A stretch of 64,000 nt of DNA, taken from assembly GCA_964016985.1 (NCBI GenBank), contig OZ024828.1, positions 87,846,399 through 87,910,398 of the forward strand. The letters run 5' to 3'. This document shows, in pieces, positions 21,646-33,608 of this stretch. The position numbers were made by a program, and so were the translations under genes. Position 1 is the first letter of the stretch; each line of letters begins with the position of its first letter. The notes beneath the pieces are model-generated. The model saw only the letters and a program-made list of their open reading frames with translations. It did not search any database and had not been told where the DNA came from. The DNA comes from Anodontia alba. Its lineage: Eukaryota > Mollusca > Bivalvia > Lucinida > Lucinidae.

Positions 21646-24600
21646 GTCGTTAACTTTTCACATTTTCGACATCTTCTCCTGAACGGTAAGTCGGACTGAG
21701 CTGAAAGTTGCTGGTAGGCATTTGGGTGGAGGGGGAGGGGGGAAGAGGTGGGAAGAGAGGGGCATGGAAATTCAGAATTGATCAAATCGTTCCGTTCTGA
21801 TATCCAAGGAGCCGGCCATCTTGAACTTCAAATGACATCTTGTATCTTGTCCCAAAATGTAAGTCGGATTGAGCCGAAACTTGATCGGAGTGACATTGAG
21901 ATTCAGAATTGTAAAATCGTTCCATTCCAATATCCAATATGGCCGATATGGCGATCATCTTAAAATTCTCCCAAACCGTAAGTCGGATTGAGTCGAAACT
22001 GGGTAGGAAGCATCAAAGCGACATAGAGATTTAAAATTGCTAAAATCATTCCGTTCCAATATCTAAGATTGCCGCAACGGTGGCCAACTTAAAAATCTTC
22101 AAACTACATCTGCTCCCGAACCCTACGTCAGATTGAACCCAAACTTGGTGGTAGGCATTGGGGCCAGTTGGAAATTTAGTATTGATATAATCGCTATGGC
22201 GGTCATCTTGAAAATCTTCAAAGGAGATCTCCTCCAAAACAGTAAGTCGTAAACTTAGAAACTTAATGGGAGGCGTCGGAGCAACATAGGTATTCAGAAT
22301 TGCTAAAGTCCATTACGAAAACACGCCTATTCAAATATACTGAAAATTTTACCACCAAAAAATGAAAGTTCTCAGATAAAAAAAATCTTATATTTTTCAT
22401 ATTTCAGCTCAAAACATAGATTGTGGGTACTCGTTAGAACCGCCTCGGCGAGGCGGTTCTAACGAGTACCCACAATCTATGTTTTTGAGCAGAAATAAGA
22501 AAAATAATGTATACCCCTGTAAACCCAAGTTTTACAATATAAAAGTGGGGTTTAAGGGGGTCAAAATTATATAGGCATGTTTTCGTGATGCGTTCCATTC
22601 CGTTTCAGAATAGATATTCAGAATTGCTGAAATCGTTCCGTTCCGATGTCCATGATGGCCGCCGCGTCGGTCATCTTGAAATTTTCAGATCACATCTGCT
22701 TATGAACCCTGTCGGATTGAGCCCAACCTTCGTGGGGGAGGGGGTCATTGGGGCGACATTGAAATTAAAATTTGCTAAAATCGTTCCGATATTCAAGATC
22801 TTGAAAATGTTGAAAAGACATCTGCTAGCGAACGGTAAGTCGGATTAAACTGAAACTTAGAAGGAGGCATTGGGAAGACATGGAGAGTCAGAATTGCTAA
22901 AATCGTTTCGTTCTGATATCTGAGATGGCCCTCACAGCAGCCATCTTGAAATTCTTCGAACGACATCTACTCCAAAACCGTGTTGGATTGAGCCGAAACT
23001 TGATGGGAGGCATCGGAGCGACATAGAGATTCAGAATTGTTAAAATCGTTCTGTTCCAATTTCCAAAAGGTCCTCCCGGTAACCATCTTGAAAATCTTGA
23101 AACCTCATCTGCTCCCTAATTGTAAGTCGTATTGAGTTGAAACATGATGGGAGGTATTGAAACGATATGGAATTCAGAATTTCTAAAAGCATTTTGTTTC
23201 GATATCCAAGATGACCATCACGGCAGCCATCTTGTAGATCTTTAATTGTTAGCTCATCTGGAACTTTGTTTCATGTCAGCTTCTGCCGTGGTCTGTGTCC
23301 GTCGTCCGTCCGTCCGTCATTAACTTTTTTCACTTTTTCGACATCTCCAGAATCATAAGTTGGATTGAGCTGAAACTTTATGGAAGGCAATGATGCTATC
23401 AAAAAGCTCACAGATGCTTGATGGGAGATTCAGAATTCGCTGCGTTCCGATATCCAAGATGGCCCCCACGGTAGCCTTCTTAAAAATCAAACCTCAATTG
23501 CTCCCTAATGGTAACTCATATGGAGTAGAAACATGATGGGAGGCATTGGGACGATATGGAATTCAGAATTGCTAAAAGCATTTTGTTACGATATCTAAGA
23601 TGACCATCACGGCAGCCATCTTGTAAATCTTCTGTCGTGGCCTGTGTCTGTCGTCCGTCCGTCCGTCCGACGTTTTCACTTTTTCGACATCTCCTCCAGA
23701 ATCATAAGTTGGATTGAGCTGAAACTTTGTGGAAGACAATGGTGCTCATGGAGATTCAGAATTCGCTGCGTTCCGATTTCCAAGATGACCGCCACGGCAG
23801 CCGTCTTGAAAATCTTCAAACCACATCTGCTCCCTAACGCTAAGGCGGATTGAGCCAAAACTTGGTCGGGGGCATTCAGGCAACATGGAGATTCAGTATT
23901 GCTAAAATCGTTCCATTCAGATGTCCAGGATTACGGCAATGGCGGCCATCTTGAAACTGCTCAAATAAAATCTCCTCCCGAACCTTTAAGTTGGATTGAG
24001 CTGCCACTTGATGGGAAGCATTGAGTGATTATGAAGATTTAGAAGTGCTAAAGTTGTACCGTTCTGATATCCAAGATAGCCGCTACGATGGCCATCTTAA
24101 AAATCTTCAAACCATGTCTGCTCCTGAACACTACGTTGCATTGAACCCAAACTTGATGGGAAGCATTGGGACAACATGCATGATTTAGAATCGCTTAAAT
24201 CTTTTGTTCTGATATTCAAGATGGCCGCCATAGTGGCCATCTTGAAATTCTTCAACCACATTTCCTGCTAAAACGAAAGTCAGTTTGAGCTGAAACTTAA
24301 GACGGCCGCCATAATGATCATCTTGAAATTCTTCACACGATGAAAGTTAGATGGAGCTGAAACTTGATGGGAGGCATCGGAGCAACATAGAGATTCAGAA
24401 TTGCTAAAATCGTTATGTTCCGACATCTAAGATCGCAATGAAAGTCTTCATCTGGTAAGTCGGAATAAGCCAAAATGTGTGGGAGGCATAAGGGCGATGT
24501 GGAGATTCAGAATTGCTAAAATAATTTTGTTATGATATTCATGATGGCCGCAATCGCGAGCATCTTGTAAATCTTCAATTCTTATCTGCTCTCGAACGGT

Positions 24601-25055
24601 AAGTTGGATTGAGCCGGTGGAAGGCATTGGGGTAACATGGAGATTCAGATATGCTAAAATGGTTCTGTCTTGATGTCCAAGATGACCACTATGGCAGCCG
24701 TCTTGAAAATCTTCAAATCACATCTGCTCCGGAATGGCAAGTCGTATTGAGCTTAAACTTGATGGAGGCATCGGGTGTTATAGAGATGAGAATTGCTGAA
24801 ATCGTTCGGTTCCAATATCTAAGATGGGGGCCATTGTGACTATCTTGAAATTCTTCAAACCACATCCTCTCCCAACCAGCAAGTCAGATTGAGCCGAAAC
24901 TTGATGGGAGGCATCGGGATGACATGGAGATTCAGATTGCTAAAATTGTTCAGTTCTATCAATGTGGCAAGCCTAAACCTCTTCAAACAAAACCAGATTC
25001 TGAATTGTAAAGGCAATCTGATCTGATAGCCAAGATGGCCACAATGGCACAATGT
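21646..25055. repeat. About 145-bp diverged tandem array
   Basis: Consensus blocks in each unit: CGTTCCGATATCCAAGATGG, CCGCCACGG..GGCCATCTTGAAAATCTTCA, AACGGTAAGTCGGATTGAGC, GAAACTTGATGGGAGGCATT, GACATGGAGATTCAGAATTG. About 20 units over 3.4 kb, interrupted by a family A MITE at 22311-22590 and by GTCCGTCCGTCC-type leaders at 23290 and 23640. The short open frames here are fragments of the unit, not genes. Confidence 0.9.
22311..22590 (+). mobile_element. Family A MITE inserted in the 145-bp array
   Basis: Complete copy, 280 bp. The flanks TTGCTAAAGTC and CGTTCCATTCCG are the two halves of one array unit, so the pre-insertion site can be read directly. Confidence 0.92.
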
Positions 25056-25366
25056 AGCATATAATAATCAGCCTTCTTAGGCCTCTAGTTTTATTCTTGG
25101 AATAGTTTCGCTTATTTCTAAGTCTTAAACCGCGACAGATTATGTGGCATTGTACTAGCCGAATAATGAACCAAACATGAATGCCATCAAACAATTATGT
25201 TCTGTTCATTAACTGAAGAACACTCCCTCGACAATTGTTATTTCAAATTGGTGTTTAATTGTCCATTTACAATTAAACACAACAAATCCTTTTCAAAACG
25301 TTTAAAGATTCATGACTTTTGGGCCCTAAATAAGAATAGTCACCACTCCTTCAAATAATTGTACCA

Positions 25367-25371
<5 letters not shown>

Positions 25372-25438
<67 letters not shown>
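25372..25438. repeat. (CT)n microsatellite
   Basis: About 33 uninterrupted CT units. Confidence 0.98.
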
Positions 25439-25442
<4 letters not shown>

Positions 25443-25547
25443 ATTGCCACATAGCGTTAAATCATACACTCGCGGGGATGGCAAGCAAGTCTAACACAGT
25501 GCCATTTGAGCAATACCAACAAACCGTTGAATAGTTAACAATACTCT

Positions 25548-25622
25548 AGGGGACTCAAAAACTATTTCGAATCAGCCACGGTAAACGAGCCGTCGGTGTT
25601 CGAGTCAATGAACTTTTACTGC
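25548..25622. mobile_element. Family B terminal fragment
   Basis: GGACTCAAAAACTATTTCGA and GTGTTCGAGTCAATGAACTT match the right end of the 43.1 kb copy. The rest is missing. Confidence 0.6.
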
Positions 25623-25796
25623 ATATGCATCAAAACTGAGGTTGTTTACTCTGGTGCGATAATCGTTCGAGTACTTTGATAATCTTTCCAATAAGACGTT
25701 TAATCAATTTTAGACTGAATAAACTTTTGATATCAATTCAAGGTATATCAAGACTATGTTATTTCGATATTAATCGAGAAAAATTGTTAACTATTT

Positions 25797-25865
25797 ACAA
25801 ACAGTGGAGACCCTGATTAGATGCCGCATTTTGTGGCATGTGATCTGGGTCTGCTCTGTTTACCA
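25797..25865. repeat. CAGATCAG-type hairpin, diverged
   Basis: ACAAACAGTGGAGACCCTGA with complement GATCTGGGTCTGCTCTGTTT around GCCGCATTTTGTGGC. Confidence 0.55.
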
Positions 25866-26011
25866 GTTACCATTTTAGGGGTCTCCAGACAAACACAAAT
25901 ATAAAATAATCAAAGCCACGATGAAAATTAAATAAAACTTTTTTTTTTCATTGAAGTTCCGACTTTTTATCTTTTTCAAATTGATGTTTTGCGACAACCT
26001 TGTTAATATCA

Positions 26012-26066
26012 GTTTTTTTTTTTTTTGTTTTTTTTTTTTTGTTTTTTTTTTGTTTTTTTTTTTGTT
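26012..26066. repeat. Poly-T with G interruptions
   Basis: Repeated T8-12 G units. Similar short tracts occur at 7331-7358, 9940-9971 and 35670-35690. Confidence 0.95.
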
Positions 26067-26565
26067 TTATAAAAGAAAACTTTTTAAGATAAAAATTGTT
26101 GAGAAAGATAACTGCTGACACCTCCAAACTATCCCCTTTTCACATCTTTGAGTAGTTTTCTGTATTCTGATGGAGATTTTCAAAATATACAAAGAAAAAC
26201 AATTGAATGATATTAATATTCTATCATAAATATTGCATTCAAGAAAAGATAAACCAATGAAAATATGCATGAATTTAATAGAACTGGATATATGCAATTG
26301 AAGCGATTGTTAAATCAAATTCGCGCTTCACTGGTTACACTACAGTACCGCTCCAAATGCCATGACTCCCTACAACAGAATTTCAAAACAATTAAAATTA
26401 CATTTAAACGTACTTTTCATGATTGCATGCCTCAAATATTGGTGACATCATTATTTCAAAGTATGTTACAATATTTTATGTCCATTGTTTTGCTCCTTAT
26501 AAAGGCTTGGTCGCGGACCCTACAGTCTAGTGCGTAGATGTCCCCTATGTACAATTCTGTAAAAT

Positions 26566-26851
26566 CATCACGAAAACACGCCTTTATAATTTTGGCCCCC
26601 TTAAACCCCACTTTTATATAGAAAAACTGGGGTTTAAAGGGGTATGCATTATTTTTCTTATTTCTCCTCAAAAACATAGATTGTGGGCACTCGTTAGAAC
26701 CGCCTCGGCTAGGCGGCTGTAACGAGTACCCACAATCTATGTTTTGAGCAGAAATAAAAAAAAATATCAGTTTTTTTTTTTTATCTGAAAACTTTCCTTC
26801 TTTGGTTGTAAAATATTCTCAATATATTTGAATAGGAATGTTCTTGTAATG
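26566..26851 (-). mobile_element. Family A palindromic MITE
   Basis: Complete length, with several substitutions in one arm of the core (AGGCGGCTGTAACG). Confidence 0.88.
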
Positions 26852-28037
26852 CTAATTTCTACCATTATAGTGTTATGAATGTTTTGAGGACATAATTGTT
26901 CAATTACTGTAAAATCTGAAACTCATTAAAAGTAGTTTTAACAACAATATCACAACTGGTATGGATGGTGACATGCACAGCAATGATTTGATTGCTATTA
27001 CTTTGAGTGAATGTTACAGGACATGGCTCGATGACCATCTCAACCGTATTGCCTTGCATACAGCAATATGCAACTTAGTGGTAGACATTTGTTTCATATA
27101 ATGGTGGGCTCCCATTTAGTCTTCTGGAGAAACGGCTGGCATATTGACCATGATTATATCTTGGCATAATGTTTGATTTCTTGGTCACAACTTTGATCCG
27201 CATCTATTGCATTTTAGCATTTTAATCAATTTCATGGATGACATTAATTGTACCGCTTAAGATATTGTTTATAATACTGCTTTTAAGGAACTGAAAGTTT
27301 TACCATATTTTGGCACTCATGTGCTCAAACTGGCAGTAGCACAAATGTACCAACCCATTTTGCAAATGTCTACACAGAGAATCACTCCTACTCACTGACC
27401 TGTATGTTTCACAGCCAATCCGTTACAAGGAGCAGAAAAGTGAGCGTCAAAATACTGTAACATACCTAGAAATGTTGATACAGTCTGTGTATGATGCATG
27501 TAAGCAAGAAAAGTGCGTTTTAATTGCATGTTAGCGTTTGTAGTAGAGGGTCAGGACATTTGGAGAGGAACTATACGCTAACAAGTGAAGCGTGAATTTA
27601 ATGTAACATTCGTAACAATTACATACACACTGTACTATTAAATATATTCATATTGAACTAGGTAAATATTTTTATCAACTGACGTAAACTGTGTAGAATT
27701 TTAATACCCTTCAATTGCTTTTCTGAGTATATATACTTCCGCAGATTTTCAACCAAATGTACTTTTCAGGTAATGTAGCCTATCGATTGCCAGTCACACT
27801 TAATACTTGAAAATTATTGCTATTTATAAGCATCCATTCAACCTTGGTTTTAATTTGTATAATATAAGCAGAGCATTGAGCTGTTTTTTCCTTGATATGT
27901 TTTCCTTTTTATTTTTCAAGAAAGCTTATGTTCTTTTTAGACTTGCCTCACTTACGCAAATCTAATGGTATTCAAGGAGATTAACTTTTTTGAAGGTAAT
28001 AAAAAACATTAAAAGCTTCATCTCTTAAATTATAAAT
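26852..28037. other. Unassigned DNA between two family A copies
   Basis: Only the block at 27150-27235 is recognised, as a match to 20155-20245. No other structure found. Confidence 0.4.
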
Positions 28038-28265
28038 CATTATGAAAACACGCCTATTCAAATGTTCAAATTTCACCTCCAAAAACTGAAAATTTTCAGA
28101 TAAAGACTCTGATAATATTTTTTTTATTTCTGCTGAAAACATAGATTGTGGGTACTTGTTAGAACCGCCTCACCTCTGTTTTTGAGCAGAAATGAGAAGA
28201 ATAATGTATACCGCTGTAAACCCCAGTTTTACTGGTCAAAATTATATAGGCACGTTTTCGTGATG
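28038..28265 (+). mobile_element. Family A MITE, internally deleted
   Basis: Ends CATTATG and GTGATG. Most of the second core arm and part of the GGGGTTTAAG arm are deleted. Confidence 0.85.
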
Positions 28266-28551
28266 TTTATCTTGATTTCAGGCAATCGCTCAGGTGTAGA
28301 GGGGAGGTGTTTTTCCACTTTACAATTTTACTGAATTTTGAAACATCGTAAATTTCATCTGATTTGAAAGAACTAATGAATATTTCAAACTTGAATCGTC
28401 TCTGAGATGTCGGTGCATGTCTCCTTCTACACATTTTACCCAAGAAAGTTTTTATAAGAACGTTTGGTTAAAAGATATGCGAAAATTTAATTTGAAAAAA
28501 AACTTAAAACATCGAGTTTAATCTTTCTTTGATCTTTTCAAAACAAGAAAG

Positions 28552-28694
28552 ATAATGGGATGGGGTGATATTCGTAGAGTCCGCAGAGGGCTATTGCGCT
28601 GATATTCACGGGTGAATATTGTCCGGAAATGAGTATCAGAGGACGTGAGCTTGCGAGCAATATTCGCCAATATCAATGCAATAATCCCATTATT
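28552..28694. repeat. Imperfect palindrome (ATAATGGGAT ... ATCCCATTAT)
   Basis: Outer arms ATAATGGGAT/AATCCCATTAT and inner arms around GATATTCACGGGTGAATATT and AATATTCGCCAATATC. The interior is related to 48483-48587. Confidence 0.6.
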
Positions 28695-28828
28695 ACATAG
28701 CTTTAACTATTTTGCGTCAGTTGCAGCTGCAAAATAGGCATTTTTGTTCTCGAAAATCAAGAGCTGCACAAATGCGTGCAGATTTTGGCGAGACGTCATT
28801 GTCCTCGAACATTTATATGATTCGCAAA

Positions 28829-29383
28829 TTACTGTCCTTTCGACATCTCTTGGAAAGACGGTTTTTGCTCGGTGTTTTATTTTAAATGAAACTAGTTTGT
28901 CAGAAACCATTTGTCTTTTACGTTTCTGTGTTTTGTTCTCAAATATTTACACAAAAATTAAAGTTACGGCCAAAAGTTGGTCTGACTTATGCAATTTCTA
29001 TAGTAAAGTGATTTTTTGGAATTTTTGTCTAAGAAAGTAATTTTACTTTTCTTTGCTGAATTTTAATTATTGACGTTTTACAACAATATTGTGAAAATTT
29101 CAGAAAAATTGAAGAAGTGGAACTTGTTGAAAATTTGGCTCCAAGTTACCTACTCCAGATTTCTGCATGATTTGGCTCCATTCTTACTATGGGAAAAAGT
29201 GAAAATATTTGTTGTTGTTTTTTTTTTTTTAAAAAAACAATAACTAGAATAAAACTTTTTGTACATAGGTAGTTACGACAAATGGTTTTGCATTAAATCA
29301 TGACAAAAATTTGCAAATTTACTTCTTCTGTGTAAAGCGTCAAGCAAAAACCGACTTTCTGAAAGATGTCGAAAGCACAGTAG
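28829..29383. mobile_element. Unassigned element with ACTGTCCTTTCGACATCT ends
   Basis: Inverted ends ACTGTCCTTTCGACATCT and AGATGTCGAAAGCACAGT bound 555 bp. Most of the interior recurs, diverged, at 56363-56785 (AACAATATTGTGAAAATTTC, AAGTTACCTACT). Open frames across it share no conserved residues between copies, so it is treated as noncoding. Confidence 0.6.
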
Positions 29384-29417
29384 GGAAGTAGCCCAATACC
29401 GCATATGCGGGCATAGA

Positions 29418-29648
29418 ATAACTATTGTAGTCCGGAAACCCTTAAAGGGTAACTGGCAAACAGTGCAAACCCAGATCAGACGCAGCGAAACGCGACGTCC
29501 GTCTGATCAGGGTCTCCACTGTTTGCAATTAATCCAACCATTTTCCTTTCTATGAATATCTAAATCCTTTAGCCAGACATACATTAAATAAAAATTAGAA
29601 TCTTCCAATGCATCGTGTGAGGGAGTTCATTCAGTCTACAATGGGATA
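29418..29648. mobile_element. TTAA-type MITE with degraded ends
   Basis: ATAACTATTGTAGTCC...CTACAATGGGATAA corresponds to the TTAACCCATTGTAGTC subfamily with one changed base at each end. The central hairpin is intact. Confidence 0.75.
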
Positions 29649-29752
29649 ATCATATTGGAATGATCAGTAGCAGAAGTGTTGGAAGAGCTTCTTTTGCTGT
29701 TTCTGTTGGTTCACTTTGTCGGTTTCTGTCCATATATTGCTTTAGCATTTAA

Positions 29753-30030
29753 CATCACGAATACATACCTATATAAGTTTGACCCCCTTAAACCCCACTT
29801 TTATAGAGTAAAACTGGGGTTTACAGGGGTATACATTAATTTTCATATTTCTGCTCAAAAATATAGATTGTGTGTACTCGTTAAACCGCCTCGGCGAGGC
29901 GGTTCTAACAAGTACCCACAATCTATGTTTTGAGCAGAAATATGATAAATATATCAGAATTTTTATCTGAAAACGTTTAGTTTTTGGTGGTGAAATTTCA
30001 ATATATTTGAATAGGCCTGTTTTCGTAATG
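29753..30030 (-). mobile_element. Family A palindromic MITE
   Basis: Complete copy; the core is nearly intact (GTTAAACCGCC lacks two bases). Flanking base A on both sides. Confidence 0.9.
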
Positions 30031-30131
30031 ACGTATGTATTCTTGCACCTTATGTCCTTACCATACCTGCTGTCAAATATTAATAAATTCATTTTCTACC
30101 AGTTGATGTGCTTGAGAACTACTGGATGAGT

Positions 30132-30200
30132 AGCAAACAGTGTAGACCCTGATCAGACGCCCCGTTATGAGGCGTCTGATCTTGGTCTAGACTGTTTGCA
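30132..30200. repeat. Isolated CAGATCAG-type hairpin
   Basis: TGTAGACCCTGATCAGACGC paired with GCGTCTGATCTTGGTCTAGA, bounded by GCAAACAG and CTGTTTGC. No TTAA ends recognised nearby. Confidence 0.7.
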
Positions 30201-30412
30201 CAAGCATGTTTGTCCAAGTCATTAGCGTAAATACATTTTATTCTCGTTTGTGCCACATTCAATATTATTACTTTTAATACCTTAGAAAGGCTGTGTTTTG
30301 CCATAACCATTCCAGGATATTTTATTTTATGTTTTTATTTTAAATAACGACAAATACACAAGTCGTTCCACTTCAGAAATTAAAGTTTTAATGGGAATTA
30401 ATGACCCGGTTT

Positions 30413-30482
30413 CATTAACGCAAAGGGAGTTATCATTACCCCAAAGGGAATTATCATTAACGCAAAGGGAGTTATCATTGCT
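30413..30482. repeat. 21-bp short tandem repeat
   Basis: Three units of AACGCAAAGGGAGTTATCATT, the middle one with ACCCC. Confidence 0.85.
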
Positions 30483-31337
30483 TCGGAACTATAATTACAG
30501 TTAGTTGTATTTTATATTTCCATGCTGCTCGCCGTGCAAGACATGGAAACTTGATTGATGGCTGTTTTCTAGATAATTAAATTGACAATTACAATGTCAG
30601 TTAAACAATAGCGTACACAGTTCGAAAAGGACAGTGATAATTGAAACAGACCTGCATGCTGAAATATTGATAATAAATAATTTGATTGATAGATGAAGCT
30701 GCGCCGAGTCAATGCTTTTATTTCTGCTTTATATGCGATTAAAGCTGCTCTAAACGAAATAAGACATTGATCACAATTTTTCGAAAGGCATAAATACAGA
30801 TAGTTCAGTGCACAAACGTAAATGCCTTAGCTGTATAATGGTTGCAAAAACGGGAAACGCACGCGAAATGCAGTGTATGTCTTATATGTTCAGCTTCAGA
30901 AGACAATCATCTTGGCATAAATTTGACCCATTTCCAATGAGGAATAAAAAAACAGATTGTACTTTGAAGTTGTTTTTTTAACTATTAGCATGGATTCCTT
31001 CGGCGTTTTAGAAAAGCATGTGTTTGCATAAGGTTTATTTTTAGAATTTGCGCCGTATTGTTTACAATGATATATCAAAGGAACGGTGACATTTTGTTTG
31101 TAAGCCATGTACACACGTCTGATGGAAACCTTTTATATTCTGAGAGATGGCATGCCATTCGTGGCCTAAATGGAATTGATAAATACCTTTTTAGCATAGT
31201 TTTATCAGTACACCAGCTGTGGAAAACTCAAAATCCACATGTATGTCTGCGGGTTTTGTACCCAGCTAGCATTCTACTTAACCCTTTCATCCCTGAGTTT
31301 CTGGAAGACTCTCCCATCTCTGAATCCGGACATCTTA

Positions 31338-32165
31338 GTTTACATAGTTTAAACTTAATGTACAGAACTAGAAAAATTGCAGGGAAATCTAACTTTTCGG
31401 AACAATTCAGAAAGCTAATTAACCGTTATGAAAGAATAGGCTATTACCTAGATATTATGCGGCAGACTGCATGCCAATGTATCAACCCAATCACTGTCGA
31501 TGGTTATGCTTTGCTCTTTAATTGCACGACGGCGATTCGGGCCTCAGATCGATGACGGCCTCTTCTCAAAGCTTTGGGCTTGATGATATGTCTTTGGTTT
31601 GGCCCGCCGCGGTTCAACTATTGTTTATTTTATTTTTGTTTGTTTATTTGTTTGTTTGTTTTTTTAACTCTGGCTCGCAGTGGGTGCAGAATTAGCCACG
31701 AGTACTCGTCTTTGTTTATCATAGTGATTCATTTGATCTTTATGTTTTCGCTATGATGCATCGACTGCGTTTAGAGCCCTTATGCGAACCAAATGTTAAT
31801 GTATTTCTGTATTAAGAGTAGCATCCGGACCCAGGGTGATGTTAGTCGACTGTAAAGGAGCTTTAAACCCTCCTATCCTCCCCCCGCCCCCCCCCCCCCC
31901 CGCCCCAGTAGTTTATGCTACTGACCGTTCTAAGGCTGTGGTCCCGTTGTCGCTCTTACTCTATGTAGCTATGTCATTAATTCTACGAGGCGATTTATAT
32001 TAAGTCTTGCCTTGCGTTTTGTCCTTGTGTTTTTCAGCCTATTTAGCATTGCGATCACCTCCCTTGGGGGAAAAAGAGCTGGTCTGTGTGCTTTTCTAGC
32101 GTTTGTTTGTTTTGCGCATGTTGATTTTTGTCTCTGTAATCTTTCTCTTTGTGTCAGAGCCTGTT
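31338..32165 (+). mobile_element. 5'-truncated copy of the RT element inserted in a TTAA-type MITE
   Basis: The plus strand encodes MYRTRKIAGKSNFSEQFRKL... and ...MRQTACQCINPITVDGYALL, the same C-terminal RT block as at 2.7 kb. It is followed by the shared 3' region with a poly-C tract at 31888-31912 and the TTCTAAGGC...GGTCCCGTTGT segment. An open frame on the same strand runs 31058-31555, but its first 90 or so residues lie in unrelated flanking DNA and in a MITE end, so no host gene is called. Confidence 0.65.
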
Positions 32166-32329
32166 AGATCTGGTGCCCAACGTAAAATGGCACACAGAGA
32201 CTAGGAGCACATCCGTGTTCAGGGTTGACCACTGAAACGGAGATTCGAGGACAAAACTAAACTAGGCGGAATAGTAGTGATAGATATATATGATACACTT
32301 ATACTGCCTTGCAGTACAGGCCAGCTTTT

Positions 32330-32390
32330 ATAGCGACGTAGTAGTGCCTTTCACGCAGGCGGCCCGGGTTCGATCCCCGGCCGCGGCATT
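32330..32390 (+). mobile_element. tRNA-Glu-like 3' half (SINE or tRNA pseudogene)
   Basis: CTTTCACGCAGGCGGCCCGG followed by GTTCGATCCCCGG resembles the anticodon loop (TTC), variable region and T arm of tRNA-Glu. The T stem CCGGG/CCCGG is intact. The acceptor and D arms on the 5' side do not pair, so this is not a functional tRNA. Confidence 0.55.
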
Positions 32391-33189
32391 GGTGATTAGA
32401 ATTTTTTTACGTGTTACACCTGTAACTTTGTGTCTCTTTAATCTTTCTGTTTGACACTGTTTGCAAATGTATCTGCATAGGTCTGTAGGCATGAAAGGGT
32501 TAAATCGGTCCGATATGCTAGCTTGGTTGTTGGAGAATACTACTCTACGCCTTGTACATATATAACTGACAGAAGAAGTTTTGGCAAAATAGTTAAGAAG
32601 GTGCAAAGAAGGTGAGTCACAATCACAGAACATAATCTACTAATGGCATCAAGAGGAAGAGCAAACGAACAACAACGGACAGTACATACATGTATATTAC
32701 ATACCAACAAATTGGAAACCAACTAGTACTCCAAAGCAAAAACAAAACAGACAACAAAGTGGGCAGCCGTAAATCGGGTGACCATACTACTTGACTTCAG
32801 ACACGCCTTAATTTGCAGCAAGTGGGTTTACAAAGAATGATGAACACAGGAACCATCACTTTTTAACAGTCAGTAGTAAAAACTACTACGTCGGAAAGGA
32901 CCTTGATAAAAATAAAAGCTTGTCACTGTAGTCATCTGATAAGACAATTTTAACTGTGAAACACTGAGTGAAAAATATCTCAATAAGTATCAGTTAAACT
33001 TTTCAATAGTTAACCGTTGTAGCCCAGCAGATAAAAATAGATTCCCATCAAACAGTGTAGATCATTATGTGGCGGCTTAGATCCTATTGTTTGCCATTGT
33101 GCTTTTTTAATTTAGACTGAAACCACTATTTGTATCAGTGGACATGTCCAAATTCAAGTATGGAAAAATATAAGTAAAGATATCCATTA

Positions 33190-33350
33190 AATACCACTGT
33201 CACGAAGAACAGCCTTCTAGATGCATCAAAAGAAGGAGAGATGTGGAAAAATGACAAAACAAAAGCCCAATATGAAACCACCGACGCACAAACAAAGAAG
33301 AACTGCAACAGAGAAACCGCCTTGGGACGGTAAGTGGGAAAACCGGGGAT
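33190..33350 (-). mobile_element. Fragment of retroelement 3' end, minus orientation
   Basis: CACGAAGAACAGCCTTCTAG and AGAAACCGCCTTGGGACGG are reverse-complement matches to conserved strings of the RT-element 3' region. The copy is short and diverged. Confidence 0.4.
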
Positions 33351-33396
33351 GGGACATTAAACCAGTCTTATTCGCGAGCGAAATATCACTCTTAAT

Positions 33397-33608
33397 TTAG
33401 CCCTTGTCCTACTGAATAAATGAAGAGGACACGCTTAATTCTAATTTTCAGCCAATCAGATTACTTGATCCAGATTGTTGATATAAATTCACATACTTAA
33501 CGGCAAGCAGTGCAGATCCAGAACAGTTGGCTTCTACCAGCCAACTGATCTGGATCTACACTGTTTGCAAAGGCAGGGTATATCCGGGTTCAGCAGGACA
33601 ACGGTTAA
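33397..33608. mobile_element. TTAA-type MITE
   Basis: Terminal inverted repeats TTAGCCCTTGTCCTACTGAA and TTCAGCAGGACAACGGTTAA, with the hairpin CAGTTGGCTTCTACCAGCCA in the middle. Confidence 0.8.

Larger units (their letters stand above)
31278..32503. mobile_element. TTAA-flanked MITE interrupted by retroelement and tRNA-like DNA
   Basis: TTAACCCTTTCATCCCTGAG at the left and GGCATGAAAGGGTTAA at the right are matching ends, like those at 4261-4471. About 1.1 kb of RT-element and tRNA-like sequence separates them. Confidence 0.65.

Noticed and set aside
21646..25055. AAGATGGCC motifs as YY1-type binding sites
   Set aside because: The motif differs from the YY1 consensus at a central base and is simply part of a tandem unit; there is no evidence of regulation.
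28744..29040. 98-codon frame, with a counterpart at 56420-56716
   Set aside because: The two regions are homologous DNA, but the frames give unrelated peptides, so the homology is noncoding.
31058..31555. 165-codon frame as a host gene
   Set aside because: It fuses unique flank, a MITE end and the tail of an RT element; only the last 65 residues are conserved.
32171..32184. TGGTGCCCAACGT, similar to a tRNA-Lys primer-binding site
   Set aside because: No LTR pair, polypurine tract or gag/pol sequence was found around it, so the match is probably chance.
32330..32390. Functional tRNA-Glu gene
   Set aside because: The T arm and anticodon loop are good, but the acceptor and D arms do not pair; it is kept only as a tRNA-derived fragment.
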